64,000 nt of DNA from Streptomyces sp. JB150. GTDB lineage: Bacteria > Actinomycetota > Actinomycetes > Streptomycetales > Streptomycetaceae. Where the stretch lies: contig NZ_CP049780.1 in NCBI RefSeq assembly GCF_011193355.1, positions 7,036,634-7,100,633 on the forward strand, written 5' to 3'. A model generated the notes under the pieces. The model saw only the letters and a list, made by a program, of their open reading frames with translations, was not told the origin of the DNA and did no database searches. Each line of letters begins with the position of its first letter. Within the stretch, counting starts at the first letter, position 1. The translations under genes and the position numbers were made by a program. This document shows positions 16,229 to 24,347 of the stretch, in pieces.

Positions 16229-17188
16229 ATGCGTGATGAACGGCGGCGGCCCGAACGCGTCGTGGTCCTGGCCCTCGACGGCGTCTACCCCTTCGAACTG
16301 GGCATCCCGAGCCGCATCCTCGGCGCGGCCGACGGCCGGTACGAGGTGCTGACCTGCTCCGCCGACGGCGGTCCGGTGCGCACGAACGCCGACTACACCA
16401 TCGGTGTCCAGCACGGCCCCGACGCCCTGGACGCAGCGGACACGGTCGTCATCGCCCCCGTCTCACCGTCCGAGCTGACCCCCGACCTCCCCGACGCGGT
16501 ACGGGCGGCCCTGGCCCGCATCCGCCCAGGCACCCGCACGGTCTCCATCTGCACCGGCGCCTTCGTGCTCGCCGCCGCCGGACTCCTCGACGGCCACCGG
16601 GCCACCACCCACTGGCAGCTCGCGGACCACTTCCGCCGCCGGTACCCGCACATCGAACTCGACCCCGACGTGCTCTTCGTCGACGACCACCCGGTCCTCA
16701 CCTCGGCCGGCGCCGCCTCGGGCGTCGACGTCTGTCTGCACCTGATCCGCAAGGACCACGGCAGCCACCTCGCCAACACCGTCGCCCGGCGCTGTGTGGT
16801 GCCGCCGTTCCGCGACGGCGGCCAGGCCCAGTACATCGAGCAGCCGGTCCCCGAGGCCGGTGCCGCGAGCACCGCCGCCACCCGCGCCTGGGCCCTGGAA
16901 CGCCTCGGCGACCCGCTGACCCTCTCCGACCTCGCCGCGCACGCCCGGATGAGCCTGCGCACCTTCGCCCGCCGCTTCCACGACGAGGTCGGCGTCAGCC
17001 CCGGCCGCTGGATCGTCCAGCAGCGCGTCGCCCGCGCCCGGCAGCTGCTGGAGGCCAGCGACCTCACCGTCGACCAGATCGCCGGACGCGTCGGCTTCGC
17101 CACCGGCGCGTCCCTGCGCCAGCACCTCCACGCGGCCATCGGCGTCTCGCCCCAGGCCTACCGGAGGACCTTCCAGCGGACCCGCTGA
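16229..17188 (+). CDS. GlxA/AdpA-type AraC-family regulator with DJ-1/PfpI domain
   Basis: The protein has 319 residues. Residues 10-185 form the DJ-1/PfpI-like domain (VVVLALDGVYPFELG, SICTGAF with Cys108, TSAGAASGVDVCLHLI). Residues from about 220 form two AraC helix-turn-helix units: LSDLAAHARMSLRTFARRFH and VDQIAGRVGFATGASLRQHL. The family senses unknown small molecules and includes AdpA, but this protein is a paralogue class common in Streptomyces. It probably regulates the divergent MDR oxidoreductase and itself. Confidence 0.93.
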   Translation: MRDERRRPERVVVLALDGVYPFELGIPSRILGAADGRYEVLTCSADGGPVRTNADYTIGVQHGPDALDAADTVVIAPVSPSELTPDLPDAVRAALARIRPGTRTVSICTGAFVLAAAGLLDGHRATTHWQLADHFRRRYPHIELDPDVLFVDDHPVLTSAGAASGVDVCLHLIRKDHGSHLANTVARRCVVPPFRDGGQAQYIEQPVPEAGAASTAATRAWALERLGDPLTLSDLAAHARMSLRTFARRFHDEVGVSPGRWIVQQRVARARQLLEASDLTVDQIAGRVGFATGASLRQHLHAAIGVSPQAYRRTFQRTR

Positions 17189-17454
17189 CCCCCGCCGCGC
17201 CGGCGCCCGCGGCGGCAACCCCGCAGGTGGGCAAGGGCACTTGTCGACGTGAACAGACATGGCGGAGAGTGACGGAACCCTCACCTCCGCGGCGCCCGTG
17301 AGGTTGATCCTTTCGCGTTGAAACCAGATAAGCTCCCGTCCGGCGCTGCGAGTTGACGCGAATCGCGACGGGTCGGCTTCGCGGTGCGTACTCATGAGTG
17401 CGGTCCCCCATGCACACCCCCCCCTGTTCGATCGTGTTGCTTCGAAGGATGCAG

Positions 17455-19311
17455 ATGGAACTTGCCACTCCGCCGCCGGCGGCGCGGCCCCCTGTCGCCT
17501 GGTACAGCTGGTGGCTGATGCCACTGGCCTTAGGAGGCGGGACGGTTGCCGCCACGTTCATGAGCTCCGAGCGCATAACCGCGGCCGCCGCCGGTGCCGC
17601 GGCGACGGCGGCGAGCTCGGTCTGCGTACGCCTGCTGCTGCGCACCCAGACCCGGCTGCGCAGCGCCGAGGGCGCGTTCCGCACCGCTCAGGCCGAGCAC
17701 TCCCAGCAGTGGCAGCAGCACGTGGCCGGCCTGGAGCGCCAGCACGCCGCCGAACGCTCCGCCCACGAGGCCCGGCTCGCCGAGCAGTCCCAGACCTACG
17801 AGGCCCGCCTCGCCGATCAGGCCGAGGGCTACGAGGCCCGGCTCGCCGAGCAGTCGGAGGGCTACGAGGCCCGGCTCGCCGAGCAGTCGGAGGGCTACGA
17901 GGCCCGCCTCGCCGAACAGGCCGAGACCTACGAGACCCGGCTCGCGGAACAGGCCGAGAGCCACGAGACCCGGCTCGCCGAGCAGAACGACCTCTGGCAG
18001 GAGCGACTCGCCCACCAGCGGCAAGCCGTGGCCCGACTCGCCGACGAGCAGCTGCCCGACGCGCTGAGGCGGCTGCGCGCCGGCGACGCCATCGACGACC
18101 TGCTGCCCTCGGTGAACCAGTGCGCCGAGGTCGCTCCGGAACTCCAGGCCGACCTCCGCAAGGTCCTGCGCACCGCGCTGATCGGCGTCGAGGAGGAGTT
18201 CAACCGCTCCACCGCCGCCGAACAGGCCGTCGTCGGCATCGGCAACCGCATCCACGTCCTCACCAGCAAGCTGCGCGGCCGGCTGCACGAGATGCAGGGC
18301 GAGCACGGCCGACTCCCGGCCGTCGCACGCGGCCTGATGGAGCTGGACCAGGCGATCGGCCCCGCCGACTGCCTCGCCGCCAGCATCGGCGTGCTCGGCG
18401 GCTCCGACCGCCCGGGACGCCAGTGGCAGGAGCCGCAGCGCCTGCTCAGCGTGGTCCGCGGCGGCATCGGCCGGATCAAGGAGTTCCACCGCGTCGACGT
18501 ACGCCATCTGCCCGAACTCGGCGTCGACGGCGGGCTGGTGGACCACCTCACCCTGATTTTCGCCCACCTCCTGGACAACGCCACCCGCTACTCGCCGCCC
18601 ACCGAGCCGGTCATCGTCTCCGGCAAGGAGGTCCCGAACGGTGTCGGCATCGAGATCCAGGACTCCGGCAAGGGCCTGAGCGAGGAGAAGAAGCGCGAGG
18701 CCGCGGACGCCCTCGCCGGCACCGCCGCCGGACCCGGCCTCGGCGGCATCACCGAGGACGCCAACATCGGCCTGCGGGTCGTCGGCATCCTCGCCCGCCG
18801 CTATGGCATCCGGGTGACCTTCGCCGACTCGCCGTGGCTGGGTACCTCGGTGGTCGTCGTGGTCCCGCACAAGTACTTCAGCCCGCTGCCGGCGGCCACC
18901 CCCGCCGCCCCCGCGGCCGCCACGGCCACGGTCACGGGCACGGCCACGGGCACCGTCACGGCCCCGGCCCCGGTCATCGCGCCCCTCGCGGGCCCCGCCG
19001 CCGACGCCGTCGACACCACCCCCGGCGGGCTTCCCCGCCGCCGCAGCAGGCGCGGCGAGAGCGCCCGTCACCAGCCGGCCGAACGCCTCGAGCCGGCCCA
19101 GGACACGGCCGTCACCGCCGTCCCGCCGGACGCGTCCTTCGCCGGCCTCGCCGCCTTCGCCACGGCCGGCCGCACGCCCGGCACGGAGGAAGGCCGCACG
19201 CCCGGCACCAACGAAGGCCGCATGTCCGGCACCGACGAAGGCCCGGCCGCCGACGGCGTCCCCACCGCCGGACGCGACTTCGCAGAGCACCGCACTGAAG
19301 AGAGCGACTAG
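17455..19311 (+). CDS. cvnA: Conservon component A: membrane sensor with histidine-kinase-type ATPase domain
   Basis: The product has 618 residues from ATG at 17455, with GAAGG seven bases upstream; ATG at 17449 and GTG at 17398 are alternatives. Two N-terminal hydrophobic segments (WYSWWLMPLALGGGTVAATF and a following Ala-rich stretch) precede a coiled coil of seven 11-residue repeats. The ATPase domain contains HLLDNATRYSPP (N box), DSGKGL and NIGLRVVGILARRYG. I see no phospho-acceptor H box, as in other CvnA proteins. CvnA is thought to act as a membrane receptor for the CvnB-CvnC-CvnD complex. The C-terminal 130 residues are Ala/Pro/Thr-rich and include a TPGTEEGR-type triplicate repeat. 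Confidence 0.9.
   Translation: MELATPPPAARPPVAWYSWWLMPLALGGGTVAATFMSSERITAAAAGAAATAASSVCVRLLLRTQTRLRSAEGAFRTAQAEHSQQWQQHVAGLERQHAAERSAHEARLAEQSQTYEARLADQAEGYEARLAEQSEGYEARLAEQSEGYEARLAEQAETYETRLAEQAESHETRLAEQNDLWQERLAHQRQAVARLADEQLPDALRRLRAGDAIDDLLPSVNQCAEVAPELQADLRKVLRTALIGVEEEFNRSTAAEQAVVGIGNRIHVLTSKLRGRLHEMQGEHGRLPAVARGLMELDQAIGPADCLAASIGVLGGSDRPGRQWQEPQRLLSVVRGGIGRIKEFHRVDVRHLPELGVDGGLVDHLTLIFAHLLDNATRYSPPTEPVIVSGKEVPNGVGIEIQDSGKGLSEEKKREAADALAGTAAGPGLGGITEDANIGLRVVGILARRYGIRVTFADSPWLGTSVVVVVPHKYFSPLPAATPAAPAAATATVTGTATGTVTAPAPVIAPLAGPAADAVDTTPGGLPRRRSRRGESARHQPAERLEPAQDTAVTAVPPDASFAGLAAFATAGRTPGTEEGRTPGTNEGRMSGTDEGPAADGVPTAGRDFAEHRTEESD
17764..17994 (+). repeat. 33-bp (11-residue) coiled-coil repeat, seven copies in cvnA
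   Basis: Seven consecutive 33-base units encode variants of YEARLAEQSEG. Units 3 and 4 (17830-17862 and 17863-17895) are identical in DNA, suggesting recent duplication. An 11-residue period fits a hendecad coiled coil between the membrane segments and the catalytic part of CvnA. Confidence 0.9.
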
Positions 19312-19316
19312 TCCAC

Positions 19317-19727
19317 ATGACGCAACAGGGAACCGACGTGAGCTGGGCGCTCCGCGATCTGGTGGAGAGCATCCAGGAGATCCGTTTCGCCCTCGTGGCC
19401 TCCAGCGACGGCAAGGCCATCACCTCCTACGGCGCCGAAGACCCCGACGACGTGGACCGTTTCGCGGCCGTGGTCGCCGGCCTCCAGGCCCTCGCCCAGC
19501 CGGTCGCCGAGCAGTTCCCCACGTACGCGGGGAACCTGCGCCTGGCGATGATCGAGGTCGACGGCGGCCACCTCTTCGTGGTCCGCGCGGGCGTGGAGAC
19601 GTACCTCGGCGTGCTCGCCCGCGAAGGCCTCGACCAGGGGCTGCTCGGGCACCAGATGAGGGACCTGGCCCGCAGAATGGGTGAACTCCTCGGCACCACT
19701 CCGCGCCTGGAGGAGCACTCTGGATGA
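19317..19727 (+). CDS. cvnB: Conservon component B: roadblock/LC7 protein
   Basis: The protein has 136 residues with a roadblock/LC7 fold: SWALRDLVESIQEIRFALVASSDGKAI and later LRLAMIEVDGGHLFVVRAG. In conservons this protein joins CvnA, CvnC and the GTPase CvnD in a membrane-associated complex likened to eukaryotic G-protein signalling. It starts five bases after cvnA and ends with an ATGA overlap with cvnC, so the genes are translationally coupled. Confidence 0.94.
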   Translation: MTQQGTDVSWALRDLVESIQEIRFALVASSDGKAITSYGAEDPDDVDRFAAVVAGLQALAQPVAEQFPTYAGNLRLAMIEVDGGHLFVVRAGVETYLGVLAREGLDQGLLGHQMRDLARRMGELLGTTPRLEEHSG

Positions 19728-20134
19728 GTGGACCCCGCCGGCCGGCCGATCCTCCCCCAAGCTCACCGCTTCGCTCGAACAGGAAGGACCCCCAAGGTCT
19801 CGAGCGCTATTACGTCCTCACCAAGGGACGCAGCGGACCGGGCGGTTCGGCGTCGAGCCTCGACGTGGCGACCCTCATCGTCTCCCGCGCCGCCCCCGCC
19901 CCGGGCATGCAGCACGAGTACGCCGACATCCTGCGGCGCTGCCGCGAACCGCTGTCGGTGGCCGAGCTCGGGGCCCATCTGGGGCTGCCCTTCAACATTC
20001 TCGCGGTGCTGCTGGCGGACCTGCTGCAGGCAGGCCATGTCGACGCCCGTGACCCCATCCCGGCGCACGACGCCGGTCGCGGGCCCGACCTCGCGCTCCT
20101 GGAGGAGGTACTCAGTGGACTTGAAAGGCTTTGA
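19724..20134 (+). CDS. cvnC: Conservon component C: DUF742 protein
   Basis: The protein has 136 residues and the DUF742 pattern: RYYVLTKGRS, SLDVATLIVS, CREPLSVAELGAHLGLPFNI and LLADLLQAGHV. The helix-turn-helix-like segment around residues 75-105 is typical. CvnC is an accessory subunit of the conservon complex. Its ATG overlaps the cvnB stop by four bases, and its 3' end overlaps the GTG of cvnD by 20 bases. Confidence 0.93.
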   Translation: MSGPRRPADPPPSSPLRSNRKDPQGLERYYVLTKGRSGPGGSASSLDVATLIVSRAAPAPGMQHEYADILRRCREPLSVAELGAHLGLPFNILAVLLADLLQAGHVDARDPIPAHDAGRGPDLALLEEVLSGLERL

Positions 20135-20720
20135 CCGGCCCGGCGACCCGGCGACCGGGGGCACCCGCTCGGTGAAGGTGATGATCGCCGGCGGGTTCGG
20201 CACCGGGAAGACCACCCTGGTCCGCTCGGTCAGCGACATCAAGCCGCTCACCACCGAGGAGACGCTGACCCAGGCCAGCGCCGGCGACGACCACCTCATC
20301 GGCGTCACCGAGAAGACGGAGACCACCGTCAGCCTGGACTTCGGCAAGATCAGCCTCAACGACAGCCTGATGCTGTACCTGTTCGGCACGCCCGGACAGG
20401 AACGGTTCTGGTTCCTGTGGAACGGGCTGTTCAAGGGAGCTCTCGGCGCGGTCGTCCTGGTGGACACCCGCCGGCTCGCCTCCAGCTTCCGGGCGATCGA
20501 GGAGATGGAGCGGCAGAACGTGCCCTTCGTCGTCGCTTTGAACATCTTCCCCGACTCCCGGGAGTACCCCCTGGAGGAGATCAGGGACGCCCTCGACATC
20601 CCCCCGCACATCCCGATCGTGGCCTGCGACGCCCGCGACCGGGCCTCCAGCCGTGACGTGCTGGTCGCCCTCATACGTCACCTGAAAGAACGCTCCGCCG
20701 TCGCACTGGAGTCCCGATGA
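20115..20720 (+). CDS. cvnD: Conservon component D: small GTP-binding protein
   Basis: The protein has 201 residues from GTG at 20115, which has GGAGGAGGT five bases upstream inside cvnC. The P-loop GGFGTGKTT is at residues 26-34, the G3 motif GTPGQERF at 91-98 and VVALNIF stands where an NKxD motif would be in Ras. CvnD proteins hydrolyse GTP and act as the switch of the conservon. The gene ends in an ATGA overlap with the P450. Confidence 0.93.
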   Translation: MDLKGFDRPGDPATGGTRSVKVMIAGGFGTGKTTLVRSVSDIKPLTTEETLTQASAGDDHLIGVTEKTETTVSLDFGKISLNDSLMLYLFGTPGQERFWFLWNGLFKGALGAVVLVDTRRLASSFRAIEEMERQNVPFVVALNIFPDSREYPLEEIRDALDIPPHIPIVACDARDRASSRDVLVALIRHLKERSAVALESR

Positions 20721-21967
20721 ACGACCAGACGTTAAGCGATACCGAGACCCCGCGCGGCTGCCCCGTCGGCCACGGCGGGGGCGACCTCACCCGGCTGTAC
20801 GGGCCGGAGGCCGCGACGGACCCGGTCGGGATCTACGAACGCCTGCGCGAGGAGCACGGCCCGGTCGCGCCGGTCCTGCTGGAGGGGGACGTCCCCGCCT
20901 GGCTGGTGCTGGGCTACCGCGACAACCGGCGGGTGCTGGACACCCCTTGGCAGTTCAGCCGGGACGCGCGGATCTGGCGGGACTGGCGGGAGGGCCGGGT
21001 CGAGGAGACCTCGCCGCTGGTGCCGATGCTCGCCTGGCGGCCCGACTGTGTCTCCCAGGACGGCGAACCGCACCGCCGGCTGCGCGGCGCCGTGACGGAC
21101 GGCCTCCAGGCCGCCGCCGCGCGCGGCATCCGCCGCCACGCCACGCACTTCGCCAACAAGCTGGTCGACGCGTTCGCCGACGCCGGGCGCGCCGACCTGG
21201 TGGCGGACTACGCCGAGTACCTGCCGATGCTCGTGCTGACCCGGATCCTCGGGCTGGCCGAGCGGGAGGGGCGGCGGCTGGTGGAATCCTGCGCGCAGGT
21301 GCTCAAGGGCGGCGAGGAAGCCGTCGCGCACAACGACCGGATCATGGAGATCCTCGGCGAACTCGCCGAACGCAAGCGGGCCGAGCCCGGCTCCGACTTC
21401 ACCACCGCGCTCCTGGAGCACCCGGCCGGCCTGGACACCGACGAGGTGATCAGCCATCTGCGTCTGGTCCTGATCGCCGCGCACACGACCACCAGCAACC
21501 TGCTGGCCCGGGTGCTGCAGCTGATCCTCACCGACGTCTCCCGGCTCTCCGGCCTGACCAGCGGTCAGCTGAACATCTCGGCGGTGGTCGAGGAGGTCAT
21601 GTGGAACTCGCCGCCGCTCGCGGTCATGCCGGGGCGTTTCGCCGCCGCCGACCTGGAGCTGGGCGGTCACCACATCCAGGAGGGCGACCTGCTGGTCCTC
21701 GGCCTCGCGGCCGGCAACCTGGACCCGGAGATCCGCCCGGACGCCGGCGTCTCCGTCCAGGGCAACCAGTCCCATCTGGCGTTCAGCTCCGGCCCCCACG
21801 AATGCCCCGGCCAGAACATCGGCCAGGCCATCATCGAGACCGCCGTCGACACCCTGCTCCACCGCCTGCCCGGCCTGCGCCTGTCCGTCCCGCCGGAGGA
21901 ACTGACCTCCACGGCGTCGACCTGGGAGTCCCGCCTGGACAGCCTGCCGGTGGAGTTCGCCGCGTGA
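20717..21967 (+). CDS. cvnE: Conservon-linked cytochrome P450 lacking the ExxR arginine (CYP157-like)
   Basis: The protein has 416 residues. The I helix reads LIAAHTTTS (residues 252-260), and the haem-binding loop FSSGPHECPGQNIG places the ligand at Cys363. The K-helix position reads EEVMW at 292-296, so the normally invariant Arg is absent. The same E-x-x-x-W pattern (EQSLW) is known from CYP157C1 of S. coelicolor, another conservon-associated P450. A direct catalytic role is therefore uncertain; a sensory or structural haem role is possible. It overlaps cvnD by four bases and converges on a terpene synthase whose product it might oxidise. Confidence 0.93.
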   Translation: MNDQTLSDTETPRGCPVGHGGGDLTRLYGPEAATDPVGIYERLREEHGPVAPVLLEGDVPAWLVLGYRDNRRVLDTPWQFSRDARIWRDWREGRVEETSPLVPMLAWRPDCVSQDGEPHRRLRGAVTDGLQAAAARGIRRHATHFANKLVDAFADAGRADLVADYAEYLPMLVLTRILGLAEREGRRLVESCAQVLKGGEEAVAHNDRIMEILGELAERKRAEPGSDFTTALLEHPAGLDTDEVISHLRLVLIAAHTTTSNLLARVLQLILTDVSRLSGLTSGQLNISAVVEEVMWNSPPLAVMPGRFAAADLELGGHHIQEGDLLVLGLAAGNLDPEIRPDAGVSVQGNQSHLAFSSGPHECPGQNIGQAIIETAVDTLLHRLPGLRLSVPPEELTSTASTWESRLDSLPVEFAA

Positions 21968-22157
21968 TTCGCCGCGTGACGACCGGTGCCCGGCGGACCG
22001 CCGGGCCGGTGGTCGACTAGTTGGCTGTCGGGCCCATGGCCGACCGGACGGCCGCCGGTCCGGTGATGGGCAGGACGGCCGCCGGTCCGGTGAGGGACCG
22101 GACGGCCGCCGCGCCCGTGACGGCAGTACGGGCCGTCCGCCCGGTACGGCCGGCCGA

Positions 22158-22183
22158 GGGGTGTGCCCCGCCGGGCACACCCC
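22158..22183. terminator. Bidirectional terminator between the conservon and the terpene synthase
   Basis: An 11-base perfect stem (GGGGTGTGCCC) closes on a CGCC tetraloop. It begins five bases beyond the terpene synthase stop and lies 190 bases past the P450 stop. No U tract follows, which is common in Streptomyces. Confidence 0.8.
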
Positions 22184-22188
22184 GGCGG

Positions 22189-23220
22189 TCAGACGGTCAG
22201 CAGGTCGTCCACCGAGCCCCGGCCGGACAGTTCCGCCGCGGCGACGGGACCCTCCTTGGCCGCCGCGTAGCGGCCGGTGGTCAGGGCCCACTCGTAGTTG
22301 CCGTTGATCCAGTGCTGGATGGCCTCGACGCCCATCCGCACCCGGGCGCGCTCGTCGGCGTCGAGGCCGAGTTCGTCGCACATCGCGGGGACGCGGGCCT
22401 CCAGCTCCAGGTACTCGGCCAGGCAGGCGCTGGTCATGCGGTACGCCTCGGCGGCGGCCGCCTCCCAGGAGCAGGCCCGCTCGCGGTGCAGGACGGCTAT
22501 GAGGTTGTGACCGTCGCCGCGCCGGCGCTCGCGCTCGAAGGAGTGGATGTCGTTCATGAACCCGATGGTGTCGGCGGCGAGGTCCCGCATCCGTTCCATC
22601 AGCGGATGAGCCATCACCTGCGGGGGCACCTCGAAGCGCCGGCTTCGCTCACCGGCGTCGATGCTGTGGTGGATGCCGACGGTACGGCGCCGGAACGCGG
22701 CGTACTCGGGCAGGCACAGGCTGCCCGCGAGGCCCTGCGCGGCCAGGTCGACCTCCTCGCAGTGGGCGACCAGGAACCGCCCCCATGAGGCGGCGAACCG
22801 CGACTGCCATGTCAGGGACATGCCATCCGAGAGGTGTTCCCACACCTCCGCCCACGCCACGGTGATCGGGCACACCACCCGCGGCCGGGTGCCCGCCGGA
22901 CGCAGCGGCGTCACGATCAGCTCCCGCGCCACCTCCGCGACCCGGTCGGCCCGGTCCGGCTGCGCCGCGTCGAACTGGTCGTCGAAGAGGAAGGCCAGCG
23001 AGAACCAGTTCATCAGCATGACGAGGTCGTCCGCCGAGGCGTACGGATAGGTGCGGGCCGCGGCCTGCGCCAGATCCCACGACGCGTACTCCTCGAACCC
23101 CGCCTGGCTGCGCACCAGCCCCGTCTCGCGCACCCAGCGCAGATGGCGCTCGCGGGCGTACTCCAGATGCGGGCTGACCGGGGTGGTGAAGGGCAGATCG
23201 AACCGGACGTCCTGAGGCAT
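22189..23220 (-). CDS. Class I terpene synthase (sesquiterpene-cyclase-like)
   Basis: The protein has 343 residues, the usual length of bacterial class I cyclases. The aspartate-rich motif DDQFD is at residues 80-84. The NSE triad is Asn223, Ser227 and Glu231 in NDIHSFERE. The C-terminal GNYEWALTTGRY carries the Arg-Tyr pair that contacts diphosphate. These features support Mg-dependent ionisation of a prenyl diphosphate, most likely farnesyl diphosphate by length and motif type; the product cannot be predicted. ATG at 23220 has AAAGGAAG upstream. The only P450 nearby is the convergent conservon member. Confidence 0.93.
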   Translation of the reverse strand: MPQDVRFDLPFTTPVSPHLEYARERHLRWVRETGLVRSQAGFEEYASWDLAQAAARTYPYASADDLVMLMNWFSLAFLFDDQFDAAQPDRADRVAEVARELIVTPLRPAGTRPRVVCPITVAWAEVWEHLSDGMSLTWQSRFAASWGRFLVAHCEEVDLAAQGLAGSLCLPEYAAFRRRTVGIHHSIDAGERSRRFEVPPQVMAHPLMERMRDLAADTIGFMNDIHSFERERRRGDGHNLIAVLHRERACSWEAAAAEAYRMTSACLAEYLELEARVPAMCDELGLDADERARVRMGVEAIQHWINGNYEWALTTGRYAAAKEGPVAAAELSGRGSVDDLLTV

Positions 23221-23546
23221 GTGCTTCCTTTCGGGAGACGGAGTACGGAGCCCCCCACCCCATGCGAACGGGTGGCCGCGCCGCCGCCCGTGCACTCGAA
23301 CGAGGTTTCCCGGTCCGAAAGTTGAACCGAGAAGCGGTCTGAGGCTGCCCCGACCGTAAATGATCTACACCGGGCGCGTCCGTGATCTCCGTTACTGATC
23401 AAGCCCGTTGAGCTGCGTATACTCGCGCGCCCATCCCGGCCCTCCGCCCGCCCGGCCGCGGGCCGACTGAATCCCCGCCGGCGGGATAACCGCAAGGAAA
23501 AGGGGCGCGGGGCGGACCGCTCCGCCCCGGACCCTGCGGAGGAGAC
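23221..23546. other. 326-base divergent intergenic region
   Basis: No gene is apparent between the divergent terpene synthase and VOC genes. TGATC occurs three times within 40 bases (23361, 23383 and 23396), and the first lies in GTAAATGATCTAC, an imperfect palindrome. TATACT at 23418-23423 is a good -10 match on the plus strand. Promoters for both genes probably lie here. Confidence 0.5.
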
Positions 23547-23939
23547 ATGCCACTGGTGAAGGCGGGCGTCGTGGTGCTCGACTGTGCCGAGCCCGAAAAA
23601 CTCGCCACGTTCTACAAGGAGTTGCTGGAAGCGGAGGAGACCGAGGCCACCGCCAACCGGGTCGAGATCCGCAGCCCCGACGGCACCCGGCTGGCGTTCC
23701 GCCGTGACATGAACGCCACCCCGCCGAGCTGGCCGCGCCCGGAGAACTCCCTCCAGGCCCATCTGGAGTTCGTGGTCGACGACCTGGACGCGGCCGAACG
23801 CCGCGTCGTCTCCCTCGGCGGCCGGCCGACCGACGCCAAGGACCCGTCCGGTTCCTTCGAGTCCCGTGGCTACGCCGATCCCGCGGGACACTCGTTCACC
23901 CTGCGCGGCGCCACCCCCTCGGCGCCCAAGCAGGGCTGA
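23547..23939 (+). CDS. VOC-family (glyoxalase/bleomycin-resistance fold) protein
   Basis: The protein has 130 residues with the paired beta-alpha-beta modules of the vicinal oxygen chelate fold: AGVVVLDCAEPEKLATFYKE at the N-terminus and LEFVVDDLDAAERRVVSLGG in the second half. YADPAGHSFTLRG closes the domain. Metal ligands are not clear by eye, and the substrate is unknown. GGAGGAG precedes ATG at 23547. Confidence 0.88.
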   Translation: MPLVKAGVVVLDCAEPEKLATFYKELLEAEETEATANRVEIRSPDGTRLAFRRDMNATPPSWPRPENSLQAHLEFVVDDLDAAERRVVSLGGRPTDAKDPSGSFESRGYADPAGHSFTLRGATPSAPKQG

Positions 23940-23963
23940 GACGCACAGGACGCCACAGGACTG

Positions 23964-24004
23964 ACGAGGGTACCCGGGCCGGCTGCCGGCCCGGGTACCC
24001 TCGT
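23964..24004. terminator. Very strong bidirectional terminator hairpin
   Basis: Twenty-base perfect arms meet around a single central base at 23984; the inner pairs would open into a small loop. The element lies between the VOC stop and the end of the convergent DUF4235 gene. It is among the longest perfect inverted repeats in the window. Confidence 0.9.
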
Positions 24005-24020
24005 GTGCGCGCCGCCCGGT

Positions 24021-24323
24021 TCAGTCCCGGCCGCCCGGGCCCGCCGCCGGCCACACTCCCGTCTTGCGCTCGATGGCCTTCGCCCCGGCGCGGTCGACCG
24101 CGCTGCGCACGACCGCGAAGATGGCGCCCTGCACCGCGGCGGCGAGCAGGATCTCGCCCCAGCCGCGGTCCGGGTCCAGCGCGTCCGGCGCGTCCTCCTC
24201 GTCCCGGATCGCCATCCACACCTTGCGGAAGGCCAGGCCCGCCAACGCACCGCCCGACCAGCCCAGCAGCCAGCCCACCGGCTGGTAGGCGGCGGGCAGT
24301 TTCCGCTTCTTGCTCTTGGCCAC
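24021..24323 (-). CDS. DUF4235 membrane protein
   Basis: The product has 100 residues. GWLLGWSGGALAGLAFRKVW near the N-terminus and LLAAAVQGAIFAVVRSAVDR near residue 65 are two hydrophobic segments separated by an acidic linker, the DUF4235 pattern. The N-terminus is strongly basic. GTG at 24323 follows GAGGAG. The function is unknown. It lies 24 bases downstream of the glutathionyl-hydroquinone-reductase-like gene. Confidence 0.87.
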   Translation of the reverse strand: MAKSKKRKLPAAYQPVGWLLGWSGGALAGLAFRKVWMAIRDEEDAPDALDPDRGWGEILLAAAVQGAIFAVVRSAVDRAGAKAIERKTGVWPAAGPGGRD

Positions 24324-24347
24324 GTACGTCTCCTCGCTCTCGTTGCA

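Noticed and set aside
17390..17399. ACTCATGAGT palindrome as an operator of the conservon
   Set aside because: It is only ten bases and stands alone; there is no second site or known regulator to support it.
22021..22150. A gene in the Gly/Pro-rich stretch after the P450
   Set aside because: It consists of imperfect repeats of gacggccgccggtccggtga without a ribosome site; the plus-strand frame continues into terpene synthase antisense.
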